Assembly (NCBI GenBank): GCA_045134375.1
Contig: JBGUVL010000035.1
Location: forward strand, 1 to 64,000
DNA length: 64,000 bases
Reading direction: 5' to 3'
Origin: JBGUVL01 sp045134375
Lineage (GTDB): Bacteria > Bacillota_I > Bacilli_A > Erysipelotrichales > Erysipelotrichaceae
The notes below the pieces were generated by a model. That model had not been told where the DNA came from. It saw nothing but the letters and a program-made list of their open reading frames with translations, and ran no database searches. Position 1 is the stretch's first letter. Each line of letters begins with the position of its first letter. Position numbers and translations under genes: made by a program. Positions 27,504 through 36,140 of this stretch are shown piece after piece.

Positions 27504-27556
27504 AAAAAATGAGGGTGAATTCATCAAATAAAATGAAATTCACACCTCATTTTTTT
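27504..27556. terminator. Bidirectional terminator between yjjB-like gene and asnA
   Basis: Arms ATGAGGGTGAATT and AATTCACACCTCAT, flanked by A run and T run, so it can stop transcription from both sides. Confidence 0.88.
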
Positions 27557-27563
27557 CTTTATT

Positions 27564-28574
27564 TTATAAGATGGGAATGTTGTGTTTCCTGCATTCTTCG
27601 ATCATGTCACTTGGCCAAATGCTAGCCTGTACTTCCCCGATATGCGCTTTTCCAAGGAGCAGCATACAAAGGCGTGATTGCCCAATTCCACCGCCGATGG
27701 TATACGGTAATTCTTGTTTTAAGATTTGTTTGTGGTAAGGTAATTGACTACGTTCTTCACAATGCTCTTTTTTCAGCTGTTCCAATAGCGATTGTTCATC
27801 GACACGGATGCCCATACTGGAAATTTCAAGTGCACATTGTAAAGGTTCATACCAGAAAAGAATATCGCCATTTAATTTCCAATCATCATAATCAGGAGCT
27901 CGACCATCATGTTTTTTTCCACTTTTTAATCGATCTCCAATCTGCATGACAAAGACACAGCCTTTTTCTCTACAAATGGCATTTTCTCTTTCTCTTGCAT
28001 CTACCAAATCAGGGTAGAGATCCTCTAATTCTTGCGTTGTGATAAAGAAAATATCATTTGGTAATGGATTTACCGCTTGTGGATACTTATACCAAACTTC
28101 GTGTTCCATGTGTTTGATTACCTTAAAAATAACACGAACATGATCTTTTAATACATCGAGAGTACGTTCTTCTTTTGCGATGATTTTTTCCCAATCCCAT
28201 TGATCAACATAGCAGGAATGTAGGTTATCTACCATTTCATCTTTACGAATCGCATTCATATTCGTATAAAGCCCTTCATGCATTGAAAAACCATATTTTT
28301 TTAATGCTTTACGTTTCCATTTAGCTAACGAATGTACCACTTCAATCGTATCCTCTGGAAACGAAATCATCGAAAAGGATACCGGTTTTTCATAACCGTT
28401 TAAATTGTCATTGAGTCCAGAGTTACGTTCCACAAATAGTGGTGCCGAGATACGCGATAATCCCAATTCTTTTCCAATCTCTTTTTGAAAAGTATCACGT
28501 ATGTATTTGATCGCTTCCTGCGTTTCTCTTAACGATAGTTTTGGATCATAATTTTTTGGAATAATTAAGTTCAT
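27564..28574 (-). CDS. asnA: Aspartate--ammonia ligase
   Basis: 336 residues, usual length. Class II tRNA-synthetase-like fold with family sequence such as RISAPLFVERNSGLNDNLNG, FSMISFPEDTIEVVHSLAKWKR, YTNMNAIRKDE and the C-terminal TIGGGIGQSRLCMLLLG. It makes asparagine from aspartate, ammonia and ATP in the cytoplasm. It stands alone on the - strand between two terminators, with GGGGAG upstream of the ATG. Confidence 0.95.
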   Translation of the reverse strand: MNLIIPKNYDPKLSLRETQEAIKYIRDTFQKEIGKELGLSRISAPLFVERNSGLNDNLNGYEKPVSFSMISFPEDTIEVVHSLAKWKRKALKKYGFSMHEGLYTNMNAIRKDEMVDNLHSCYVDQWDWEKIIAKEERTLDVLKDHVRVIFKVIKHMEHEVWYKYPQAVNPLPNDIFFITTQELEDLYPDLVDARERENAICREKGCVFVMQIGDRLKSGKKHDGRAPDYDDWKLNGDILFWYEPLQCALEISSMGIRVDEQSLLEQLKKEHCEERSQLPYHKQILKQELPYTIGGGIGQSRLCMLLLGKAHIGEVQASIWPSDMIEECRKHNIPIL

Positions 28575-28637
28575 AATAATTCTCCCCTTACATTTAATGC
28601 CTTTATTTTACATGAGTAGAAGCAATTATACAATAAA

Positions 28638-28660
28638 GAAAAAAAGGGATTTTATCCCAA
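28638..28660 (-). terminator. Terminator of the marR-degV unit
   Basis: On the - strand TTGGGAT-AAA-ATCCC followed by a run of T. Confidence 0.7.
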
Positions 28661-28663
28661 TTT

Positions 28664-29506
28664 CTATGCTTTATTAACGTAAGCAATTAATTTTGCACCA
28701 GGACCAGCATGAGTCCCAATGACCGGGCCTACAATACCATAGTCTTCATTTGTGAATAATAAGTGATCTCTGAGCTGTTCGCAAAACTTATCAAGTCCAT
28801 CACTTGTACCTGTATAGCCTAAAAATATTGGTTCCTGTAAGTCAATTTCACCATGTTCTTGAATTAACTCAAGAATTTTTGCAGTGGCTTTCATGGTTCC
28901 TCTCGCTTTATCGAATAATTCTAATTTACCTTCTTTTAAACCTACGACTGGCTTGAATTTTAACAATGTTCCCATGGCGGCACTTGTTTTTGATAAACGT
29001 CCCCCTTTATAGAAGTATTCTAGTGTATCAACAACCGCAAAGATATGAATTCTTTTCTTGTATTCTTCTAAGAATGAAACGATGTCTTTTGTTTCTTTTC
29101 CTTCTTGTATTAGTTGCACTGCTTTTTTAACTAAAATATGAAGTCCTTGGGTTGCATTTAAGCTATCGATGATATGAACGTCTTCATAATCAAGTAAATC
29201 TTTTGCGATGCAAGCACTTTGGTAGGTACCACTAATGGCGGAAGAAAGTGTGATAACAATGATGCTATCATTGGCTTCTTTCGCTTTTTCATAAATCGTT
29301 AAGAAATCTTGAGGGGAAGGTTGTGATGTTGTTGGTAAATTATCACATTGTTCTAATAAAGGATAGAAATCTTCGGCATTTAAGTCCACACGGTCACGAT
29401 AGTCGTTTCCTTCCATAATGACTTTGAGTGGGACGATCGTAATTCCGTATTTTTCTGCTTCCTGTTTTTCTATATCAGATGTTGAATCGGTAATCAATTT
29501 AATCAT
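28664..29506 (-). CDS. DegV-family fatty-acid-binding protein
   Basis: 280 residues. The N-terminal TDSTSDI (residues 6-12), LPTTSQPSPQDF, IVITLSSAISGTYQSA and VGPVIGTHAGPGAKLIAYV at the end mark the DegV (FakB-type) family. FakB proteins carry a fatty acid for phosphorylation by FakA kinase, which feeds phospholipid synthesis from outside fatty acids; no fakA is in this window. Its start overlaps the end of the marR gene by 8 bases, and coupling to a MarR/FabT-like regulator supports a lipid role. Confidence 0.9.
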   Translation of the reverse strand: MIKLITDSTSDIEKQEAEKYGITIVPLKVIMEGNDYRDRVDLNAEDFYPLLEQCDNLPTTSQPSPQDFLTIYEKAKEANDSIIVITLSSAISGTYQSACIAKDLLDYEDVHIIDSLNATQGLHILVKKAVQLIQEGKETKDIVSFLEEYKKRIHIFAVVDTLEYFYKGGRLSKTSAAMGTLLKFKPVVGLKEGKLELFDKARGTMKATAKILELIQEHGEIDLQEPIFLGYTGTSDGLDKFCEQLRDHLLFTNEDYGIVGPVIGTHAGPGAKLIAYVNKA

Positions 29507-29927
29507 GTTGTTCCTCCTGTGTCATTTGTTTTTTCACTTCTTTTAGCATTTGGATTAGTAAATCAATTTCTGTCTCACTTGTATTTTCTTCGATTTTTCC
29601 TAATATTTTTTTGATGTAGTGATCATTGGTGCGATAACAAGCTAAAAATTTATCGCTTACTTTCAACGTGTAAGCGCGTTTATCTTTATGACTTGGCTGT
29701 TTGATTAGATAGCCTTTTTCTACCATTTGATTAATTTTATATGTCGCATTGGGTTGCGAGATTTTCATATAGGTAGCATACTCTAAAATGGTAGGCTCAT
29801 TCAGCATATAAATAATATCCAAACTAAAAGCTTCTTGCATGGTTAGTTCTTTTGGGTTGGAACAAAGAGATTCATAAAATTTCATTTTAAATAAGTTATA
29901 TACTTCTTGAAATGTGTTCACTAACAT
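29499..29927 (-). CDS. MarR-family regulator (FabT-like context)
   Basis: 142 residues with a winged helix: EYATYMKISQPNATYKINQMVEKGYLIKQPSHKDKRAYTLKVSDK at about 57-102. It lies in one operon with a DegV protein, a pairing that recalls FabT-type lipid regulators, but the two have not been shown to be linked here. A perfect inverted repeat lies between its promoter and ribosome site (AGGAGGTAG), pointing to autoregulation. The ligand is unknown. Confidence 0.85.
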   Translation of the reverse strand: MLVNTFQEVYNLFKMKFYESLCSNPKELTMQEAFSLDIIYMLNEPTILEYATYMKISQPNATYKINQMVEKGYLIKQPSHKDKRAYTLKVSDKFLACYRTNDHYIKKILGKIEENTSETEIDLLIQMLKEVKKQMTQEEQHD

Positions 29928-29942
29928 AAGCTACCTCCTATT

Positions 29943-29970
29943 TAGTTACTTAAATTTTTTTAAGTAACTA
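29943..29970. promoter_or_regulatory. Operator of the MarR-type regulator
   Basis: Perfect inverted repeat TAGTTACTTAAA / TTTAAGTAACTA separated by four bases, immediately downstream of the -10 box, in the 5' leader of the marR-degV unit. The position fits autorepression. Confidence 0.72.
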
Positions 29971-29977
29971 AATAGGT

Positions 29978-30005
29978 ATTATACTGATAGCGAGGTTAAA
30001 GTCAA
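29978..30005 (-). promoter_or_regulatory. Sigma-A promoter of marR-degV
   Basis: On the - strand TTGACT (30005-30000), 16-base spacer and a perfect TATAAT (29983-29978). The inverted repeat begins about eight bases downstream. Confidence 0.8.
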
Positions 30006-30044
30006 TAAAATACTTAAAAAATTTTAATCAATAGGATTGTAACA

Positions 30045-30073
30045 ATAAAAAAAAGAGTGTCTTTTTGACACTC
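30045..30073 (-). terminator. Terminator of the oxidoreductase gene
   Basis: On the - strand GAGTGTC-AAAAA-GACACTC followed by eight T. Confidence 0.88.
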
Positions 30074-30082
30074 GTTGTGATT

Positions 30083-31081
30083 TTATTTTGTATCAGCGTT
30101 AAAGTATATGCCAGCATTCCTTCTTGCTGTTTCAATCACAGATAATACTTCTTTTGAATAATCTAAGAGTTCATGACAAGTGGAAAAATCTTGCTGCTGC
30201 AACATACTTTCAAATGCTTGCAATTCATAAGACATATGAGAAATTTGATGAACACCAATATTTTTTTCTTGTTGTTCTGTTTTTGAGATGGTTTTGCTTA
30301 AGGTAACGTTCGCACACACTCCGGTCGATCCTCCATCAATACGTAATGTTCCTTCATCTCCTTGGATGACAACATAATCTTCCGAAGCACTATCTTTTGC
30401 ACCAATCAAAGTGGCAACAAAATCAGGATATTGGAAGATTATGACACCCGATGTATCAATTCCGTTTTCCGCTTTATTAGGGTAGTAGAAAAATTGTTCT
30501 GGCTTTCCAAATAAATACATGCATAGATGAATATTATAAAGGTTAATATCCATTATGGCACCACCAGAAAACGCTGGATTGAATACATTTGGATTTTCAC
30601 CCCGCTGGAAAGCAGCATAACGACTAGAATATTGTGAAAAATTACAGGTAACAAGACGAATTTGTCCGACTTCTTTCAAATTGTCCTTTACGATATTTAA
30701 ATTTGGTGTATAAATGTTAGTAATGGCTTCCCATAGGAATACCTGATTTTTTTTAGCGAGTGAAATAAGTTCCTCTAATTCTTTGAGTGTTGAAGTAAAG
30801 GGTTTTTCACAAATGACATTTTTTTTGGCTGACAATGCTTTTAAAGTATAGGAATAGTGCAGACTATTTGGACTTGCTACATAAATTGTGTCGATGGTTT
30901 CATCGGCCAGCATGGTATCTAGATTGGTATAGATTTTTTCAATATGGTATTGGCTTGCAAATTCATGGGCTCTTTCTTTGGTACGCGAGAAGACCGCTTT
31001 TACTTCCACGCCATCGACATGAGAACAAGCTTCCATAAATGTATCTACAATAAAACCAGTTCCGATTGTTGCTATTTTCAT
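30083..31081 (-). CDS. Gfo/Idh/MocA-family oxidoreductase
   Basis: 332 residues from the ATG at 31081, which has AGAGGAA before it; the frame is open further upstream without a start signal. The Rossmann motif IGTGFIVDTF (residues 5-14), the YVASPNSLHYSYTLKAL segment and VICEKPFTST with the conserved Glu-Lys-Pro mark the NAD(P)-dependent family. The C-terminal sheet domain includes FSGGAIMDINLYNIHLCMYLFG with the catalytic His/Asp region. Substrates are usually sugars, inositols or diols; none can be named. It is a single-gene unit. Confidence 0.9.
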   Translation of the reverse strand: MKIATIGTGFIVDTFMEACSHVDGVEVKAVFSRTKERAHEFASQYHIEKIYTNLDTMLADETIDTIYVASPNSLHYSYTLKALSAKKNVICEKPFTSTLKELEELISLAKKNQVFLWEAITNIYTPNLNIVKDNLKEVGQIRLVTCNFSQYSSRYAAFQRGENPNVFNPAFSGGAIMDINLYNIHLCMYLFGKPEQFFYYPNKAENGIDTSGVIIFQYPDFVATLIGAKDSASEDYVVIQGDEGTLRIDGGSTGVCANVTLSKTISKTEQQEKNIGVHQISHMSYELQAFESMLQQQDFSTCHELLDYSKEVLSVIETARRNAGIYFNADTK

Positions 31082-31199
31082 CGTTATTATTCCTCTTTTC
31101 TTTCTTATGTTACTATCATAGCATAACTTTGACTGTTTTTGCATGACTTTGTTAATGGGGAATATGATATACTTAACAATAAGAATGGAGGTGGAAAAA

Positions 31200-32426
31200 A
31201 TGTTAGTGAGGATGAATGAAACAAAGGTAATGAGGGATGTTGTACATGGCTATATTCATGTTGATTTACAAGTCATCTGGGACTTGATTAATGCAAAAGA
31301 ATTTCAGCGATTACGACGTATCAATCAGCTAGGTGGTGTATTTCAAGTGTATCATACGGCAGAGCATTCTCGTTTTGCACACTCGGTTGGTGTCTATGAA
31401 GTGGTTCGTCGCATGGTAAATGAGATTACAGGATTAAAAAATGGATTGAGCGAATATGAAAAGGCGACCGTTATGATAGCTGGATTACTGCATGATATTG
31501 GCCATTTGCCGTTTTCGCATGCGATGGAGCATTTTTCCACCACTTCTCATGAAAGCTTTTCGCAACAAATTATTTTAGGAAATAGTGAAATCCATGCGAT
31601 TTTATGTCGAGTTGATCCAAATCTGCCTGAAGATGTCGCATCCGTTATTTCTTACTCACATAAAAATCAATTGTTGAACCAAATCGTATCCGGACAATTG
31701 GATGCGGATCGCATGGATTATTTACTAAGAGATGCTTATATGAGTGGGACGAGCTATGGTAAATTTGATTTGGAGAGAATTTTGCGTACCATCCGTGTAA
31801 AACAGGATCGTATTGTTGTTAAGGAAAGTGGAATTCACAGCGTAGAAGATTACATAATGGCGCGTTATCATATGTATTGGCAGGTGTATTTTCATCCGGT
31901 GGCACGAAGCTTTGAAACCATTTTGAGTTCATTATATCGAAGAATGTGTTATTGTGATCGCTATTCTCCAAACCGGTTAAAAGGGGCAGAAATGTTTTTG
32001 CCTTTTGTCCATGATCAAGCAACGATTGAAGATCATTTCCTGTTGGATGAACATGCTGCCTATTATGGGTTTTCTAAATTAGCCTATGGAGAGGATGAAA
32101 TCCTTGCTGATTTGTCATTGCGAATACTAAATCGAAATTTATTTGATTATGAAACGATCCCCAATCAACAGGATTACAATAAGATTGTTGACCGGGTTAA
32201 AAAATGGGGATATGATCCGGATTACTATGCGATATTAGATACGACAAGAAAAAGCCCATATCGACCGTATGGAACGGAAGATGCGCATAATATTTATGTG
32301 TTGCTTGATAATGGTGAAGTAAAAGAACTTTCCCAAGTCAGTGTGATTGTGAATAGTTTAGTTCATGGGGATGTGAAAGAAGAGAAAAAGGTGTTTTTTC
32401 CGATGGAGGTAAAAGAACGATGGTAA
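31200..32426 (+). CDS. HD-domain phosphohydrolase (YwfO/dGTPase-like)
   Basis: 408 residues from the ATG at 31200, preferred because GGAGGTGG lies seven bases upstream. The HD motif is complete: the first His is in AEHSRFAHSVGVYE, then AGLLHDIGHLPFSHAMEH (residues about 80-97), and the Asp in QLDADRMDYLLRDA. The length and the QRLRRINQLG segment match the dGTPase-like HD family, which hydrolyses (deoxy)nucleoside triphosphates. Its stop overlaps the start of a small membrane-protein gene. Confidence 0.88.
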   Translation: MLVRMNETKVMRDVVHGYIHVDLQVIWDLINAKEFQRLRRINQLGGVFQVYHTAEHSRFAHSVGVYEVVRRMVNEITGLKNGLSEYEKATVMIAGLLHDIGHLPFSHAMEHFSTTSHESFSQQIILGNSEIHAILCRVDPNLPEDVASVISYSHKNQLLNQIVSGQLDADRMDYLLRDAYMSGTSYGKFDLERILRTIRVKQDRIVVKESGIHSVEDYIMARYHMYWQVYFHPVARSFETILSSLYRRMCYCDRYSPNRLKGAEMFLPFVHDQATIEDHFLLDEHAAYYGFSKLAYGEDEILADLSLRILNRNLFDYETIPNQQDYNKIVDRVKKWGYDPDYYAILDTTRKSPYRPYGTEDAHNIYVLLDNGEVKELSQVSVIVNSLVHGDVKEEKKVFFPMEVKERW

Positions 32427-32542
32427 TAGCGGGAGATCATTCACAGATAACATGGTATGGGGCACTATTTTTAATAGCTACCATGGTACTTGTTGTGTAT
32501 TTGATTTTAATGGTGTTCAAAAGACATGGCAAAAATCATTGA
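32420..32542 (+). CDS. Small single-pass membrane protein, 40 residues
   Basis: MVIAGDHSQITWYGALFLIATMVLVVYLIL... is one short reading frame with a single hydrophobic helix at about residues 13-33 and a basic tail (KRHGKNH). GGAGGT at 32405-32410 is nine bases from its ATG, a better ribosome site than most of its neighbours have. It overlaps the end of the HD gene by 7 bases and the start of the next gene by 17. I do not recognise a family; the signals support a real gene. Confidence 0.6.
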   Translation: MVIAGDHSQITWYGALFLIATMVLVVYLILMVFKRHGKNH

Positions 32543-32762
32543 TTTTAATCAAGCGACAAGGATAAATTTGCGCTTTAAAAAAGAAAACATCGCAGCTGTA
32601 TTACATCTTCATGCTGGCTGTGCTTATTGTGTCCCAGAGGTGGAATGGGAACACGATGACGACATGGAGAGAATTTATGCCATCATGAATGAACTATTAA
32701 ATCCTCACTTTATTCATGTGAAACCAGATGAGTGGAATCCACATAATGTTGTTGTATATTAA
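32526..32762 (+). CDS. Hypothetical protein with GCAYC motif
   Basis: 78 residues, acidic, with HLHAGCAYCVPEVEWEHDDD at about 26-45. The Cys-x-x-Cys flanked by His could bind a metal or be redox active. No family is recognised. It overlaps the small membrane-protein gene, so translation is probably coupled, and it ends at a two-way terminator shared with the His-rich protein gene. Its own ribosome site is weak, which fits coupling. Confidence 0.62.
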   Translation: MAKIIDFNQATRINLRFKKENIAAVLHLHAGCAYCVPEVEWEHDDDMERIYAIMNELLNPHFIHVKPDEWNPHNVVVY

Positions 32763-32809
32763 AAAATAGCGAACAAGAAGAGCATTTCTTCGAGTTCACT
32801 ATTTTTTTT
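32761..32809. terminator. Bidirectional terminator
   Basis: AAAAAATAGCGAAC pairs with GTTCACTATTTTTT (one mismatch); it closes the + strand unit and the - strand gene that ends at 32808. Confidence 0.8.
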
Positions 32810-33230
32810 AATGAAGATGATGGCAGTCGCAATCGCAATCATGATCATGATTGTGGTCATGATCACAATCACAATCGTGTTCTTCTTGATGCTCATGATG
32901 GGCTTGAAATCCACATTCTAACATCATATCATCCAGTGTGCTGACCTGTTTTGCCAGCGCCATTTCATCAACGGTTCCATAACTATAGCTGGACACTTTG
33001 CTAACAACATTGGCTTCAACGCTGAATTCTCGAATTTGTAAGGCAATCATAGAAATTACCATTGCATTGTATTCTTCATAGTAAGATTCCAGTGAAAAAG
33101 CAAAGAATGCTTCTTCGTTACCTTCAAATTGGGTAAATACAACATCATAAGGCAAAGCGTTGATACGATCGGCTAATTGATCGGTAACAATATCACTGTT
33201 TCCTCGATAAATATATTTTTGTTCCTGCAT
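32808..33230 (-). CDS. Unknown protein with His/Asp/Cys-rich metal-binding tail
   Basis: 140 residues. The first 108 form a small mixed alpha/beta domain (QLADRINALPYDVVFTQFEG, SYYEEYNAMVISMIALQIRE) that I cannot assign. The last 30 residues are almost only His, Asp, Glu and Cys in alternating CDCD and HDHNHDHD patterns, a strong sign of divalent metal binding or storage (zinc, nickel, iron). No nickel or zinc enzyme genes lie next to it. The tail is encoded by a low-complexity repeat of atg/atc-type triplets in 32815-32905, which may expand or contract. Confidence 0.7.
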   Translation of the reverse strand: MQEQKYIYRGNSDIVTDQLADRINALPYDVVFTQFEGNEEAFFAFSLESYYEEYNAMVISMIALQIREFSVEANVVSKVSSYSYGTVDEMALAKQVSTLDDMMLECGFQAHHEHQEEHDCDCDHDHNHDHDCDCDCHHLH

Positions 33231-33401
33231 TTTCTAACTCCTTTTTGGCTATTTTTAATTATAAAGAAAATTGATAGAAAAGCAATTAGGGATTCAAAAA
33301 ACAAAATTCGTCACGGAAAACTGAAGATTAAAAAAAGTAGCATACTTTTTTAGAATGTGTATAATAGTACTAATTAAGTGAAAGGATGGAGGGATTTCAG
33401 T

Positions 33402-34532
33402 ATGGCTAATTTGCTCGATTATTTGTATTTTCGAAAAGATATCCGTTTTCAAGAAAAAGCATTTAATAAGATTGATGCACTAATTTTAAGTGAACTTGCC
33501 TATGTGGATTGGGATTCAATCGTAGGGGAGAAGGAAGTTTCGTTAAAAAAAGCATGCCGCCTTTTTTTAAAAGTGAATTCAGAAGATACATTAAAGGAAC
33601 GATATGCATACGCTGCCAAAATACCTAACATGATCAAAGCAGTGCAAAAGATGGATCGTTATCAAGATATTAAAATTCGTGATTATATCACGGTTTTGGA
33701 TGAGGAAAAAGTAGTACAATTTGCTGCTTGCACATTTGTATTACCTTTTGATGCCCTGATGATTGCTTATCGTGGAACGGATAGTACGATTTTAGGATGG
33801 CAAGAGGATATGCACATGACCTATCAGGATGAGGTGGAATCACAAAAATTAGCGGCACAGTATCTGGACAATGTCATGAAACAATTACCGATGGAAAGTT
33901 CTTTCTTTGGATTAAGAAAACAAGTGCATTATCCTCAAATTTATTTAGGGGGACATTCCAAAGGAGGAAATCTTGCGATGTATGCACTGCTGAAAACACA
34001 ATGGGAAGAACATATCACAAAGGTCTATAATTTTGATGGACCTGGGTTTCGGGATTCTTTTTTGGCTCAGAATGCGTTGCATCAAGGTTGGGATAAAATT
34101 GAAAGCTATCTACCAAAATGTTCTATTATTGGAAGATTATTATCGCAACATGAAAAAGTTCGTCAATGGATCGTGGATGGGGATATGAGTGGATTAAGTC
34201 AGCATGACCCATTCCATTGGCATGTCGATGTCAATGATTTTGTCTATGTTGAAAAACTAGAAAAAGAAAGCGATGAAATCCATGACTATATTCGTACAAT
34301 GTTATTGGATAAGGAAGATCAAAAGAAGCAAGAGTATATTGCGCTTATTTTTTCTATCCTTGGGAAATTAGAGATTACTCAGATTAGTGATTTAAGTGAA
34401 TTAACATTAAAAAAAGCAATGAGTGGTATTGTTGAATTTACTAATATGAATGGAGAAGAAAGAAAGTTTATGATAGAAGTGATTCACTTTTTGTTTTCGC
34501 AGACAAAATCGATTTTATTTAAAAGACATTAA
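33402..34532 (+). CDS. Mbeg1-like (DUF2974) putative lipase/esterase
   Basis: 376 residues from ATG 33402, which has GGAGGG upstream; the extension to 33378 has no signal. An alpha/beta-hydrolase-like core is visible: IAYRGTDSTILGWQEDMHMTY (residues about 122-142) and the nucleophile elbow GGHSKGGNLAMYALL (about 184-198), followed by a candidate Asp in NFDGPGF. The serine is in GHSKGG, the pattern of the DUF2974/Mbeg1-like family. The substrate is unknown; lipid or small ester hydrolysis is the best guess. Confidence 0.75.
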   Translation: MANLLDYLYFRKDIRFQEKAFNKIDALILSELAYVDWDSIVGEKEVSLKKACRLFLKVNSEDTLKERYAYAAKIPNMIKAVQKMDRYQDIKIRDYITVLDEEKVVQFAACTFVLPFDALMIAYRGTDSTILGWQEDMHMTYQDEVESQKLAAQYLDNVMKQLPMESSFFGLRKQVHYPQIYLGGHSKGGNLAMYALLKTQWEEHITKVYNFDGPGFRDSFLAQNALHQGWDKIESYLPKCSIIGRLLSQHEKVRQWIVDGDMSGLSQHDPFHWHVDVNDFVYVEKLEKESDEIHDYIRTMLLDKEDQKKQEYIALIFSILGKLEITQISDLSELTLKKAMSGIVEFTNMNGEERKFMIEVIHFLFSQTKSILFKRH

Positions 34533-34540
34533 AAATCTGT

Positions 34541-34579
34541 AAAAACCAAGGAATAAATTTTTGTTCCTTGATTTTTTTT
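34541..34579 (+). terminator. Rho-independent terminator
   Basis: CAAGGAA / TTCCTTG stem with flanking A and T runs, nine bases after the Mbeg1-like gene. Confidence 0.82.
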
Positions 34580-34667
34580 GTTTGAATTGTAAAAGTCAAA
34601 GGATTTTTCTTGTGTACAATAAGTTAGCGAAACACCTTATGCTATAATAAAAAAAGAGGTGGTTAGG

Positions 34668-35801
34668 ATGAGTGAGAAAAAAAATTCGTTTGTAAAGAGA
34701 ATGGGAAGTGCATTGTTGGATGTGTTGGCATCTTGTTTGATGCCGTTGATTCCCGTATTGATTGCTGCTGCTATGTTAAAAACTATTGCGGTTGTTATTG
34801 CCCCTGGAATGCTGAATATTGTGAGTGCCAATAGTGATTTAGTAGTGCTGCTCACCTTTGTATCGGATGCTGGATTTTATTTTTTACCAGTGATGATTGG
34901 CTATACGGCAGCAAAGCATTTTGGTTGTAATGAATTGCTAGGAATGTTTTTGGGTGCCATTTTGCTACATCCCACTTTTTTAGCGATGGCAGAAAATCAA
35001 ACGGTATTTACGGTTTACGGCATTCCTTGCCGTGTCACTAATTATGCATCTAGTATTATTCCGGCGATGCTTTCGGTCTATGTTTTTTCTTTCATTGAAA
35101 CATTTTTTAATGAGCATTTGCCAAAATCATTGGCGCCGGTATTTGCGCCAACTCTTTCTATCTTAATTATGTTGCCGCTTTCGCTTTGTCTATTAGCGCC
35201 AATGGGATCATTGTTAGGAGAATTCATTAGCAAGGGTATTTTAATGTTAGGGGATGTTGGCGGTATTGGTTCGTTGTTGGCCATGATGATCATTGCTGCA
35301 CTTTGGGAATTTATTGTAATGGCAGGAATGCATTGGATCTTCATTACAACGATTGTTATGCTCATTGCGGAAAATGGCTATGAAGCATTGGTTTCTCCTC
35401 CGTTGTTCATGGCAGCTTTTACGGTTGGAGGAATGGCGCTTGGAGCAGCATTAAGAATTAAAGATAAAGAACAAAAAGCATTATGTATTAGTTATCTTGT
35501 GGCACAAATGATTGGTGGTGTTACAGAACCAGGATTATATGGTGTTGGGGTTCGCTATCATCGGCCATTCATCGGAATGATGGTAGGAGGGATCGCAGGA
35601 GCGATTTATATGTGGATCATGGGAACGGTTGTCTATAACTTTATTCCCGTTGCTAGTGTATTATGTCTGTTAAGTTTTGTCGGTGGTAGTACGATGAATG
35701 TGGTACATGCGATTATTGGTGCTATCATCGCATTTGTTGTAGCGATGGTTGTAACCTATTTTTTAGGAATTGATGAATCTATCGTGGAAAAAGAAAAATA
35801 A
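34668..35801 (+). CDS. PTS EIIC component, glucoside/sucrose type, stand-alone
   Basis: 377 residues from ATG 34668 (GAGGTGG upstream). About ten membrane helices; family segments include DVLASCLMPLIPVLIAAAMLKT, GFYFLPVMIGYTAAKHFG and the GGVTEPGLYGVGVRY loop (about 285-299), where the Glu-Pro pair binds the sugar. Glucose-superfamily enzymes normally carry EIIB (and often EIIA) in the same chain, but here both are absent and no PTS gene is adjacent. It must borrow an EIIB from elsewhere or work differently. The sugar is unknown. Confidence 0.85.
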   Translation: MSEKKNSFVKRMGSALLDVLASCLMPLIPVLIAAAMLKTIAVVIAPGMLNIVSANSDLVVLLTFVSDAGFYFLPVMIGYTAAKHFGCNELLGMFLGAILLHPTFLAMAENQTVFTVYGIPCRVTNYASSIIPAMLSVYVFSFIETFFNEHLPKSLAPVFAPTLSILIMLPLSLCLLAPMGSLLGEFISKGILMLGDVGGIGSLLAMMIIAALWEFIVMAGMHWIFITTIVMLIAENGYEALVSPPLFMAAFTVGGMALGAALRIKDKEQKALCISYLVAQMIGGVTEPGLYGVGVRYHRPFIGMMVGGIAGAIYMWIMGTVVYNFIPVASVLCLLSFVGGSTMNVVHAIIGAIIAFVVAMVVTYFLGIDESIVEKEK

Positions 35802-35824
35802 GAAATTAAGGAGTTAACTTTGCT

Positions 35825-35868
35825 ATACACCCTCCCTACTAGAAAAACCTATTGGGAGGGTATTTTTA
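35825..35868 (+). terminator. Rho-independent terminator
   Basis: ACCCTCCC / GGGAGGGT stem with a following ATTTTTAG. Confidence 0.83.
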
Positions 35869-36140
35869 GTAATGGAAAACGTTAAAAGAAAAGGAGTGCA
35901 TTGCAAAAGTAGGATTATGCTAAAAGAAAGGGAAAAGTATTTTAGCGAACGATTACGATGTAAGCGATGATCTAGAAACTTTAGCAGGATTCATTTCCTA
36001 ATTTGATAAGAACCGAGAGAGAAAACAAAGAAAGTGATGCAAAAAGCTAGTTTTTTTTCTGCATTTTCTAATGGGTTTTATTGTACAAAAAATAGAAATC
36101 AAGTAAAATAATAGAGAACTTTAGAATAGAGGAGGCACAT
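35869..36140. other. Intergenic region before purD, promoter only
   Basis: No gene, no purine riboswitch motif and no repeat recognised. The only open frame with an ATG (35872, about 32 codons) has no ribosome site or known features. A promoter, TTGTAC at 36081 with a 17-base spacer and TAAAAT at 36104, lies before purD. An ATGCA...TGCAT pairing around 36039-36065 encloses an A and T rich loop of unknown meaning. Confidence 0.5.

Noticed and set aside
32815..32905. Short tandem repeat or CRISPR-like array
   Set aside because: It is the coding repeat of the His/Asp/Cys tail; no spacer pattern.
35869..36140. Purine riboswitch before purD
   Set aside because: No conserved purine aptamer loops or three-way junction could be found by eye.
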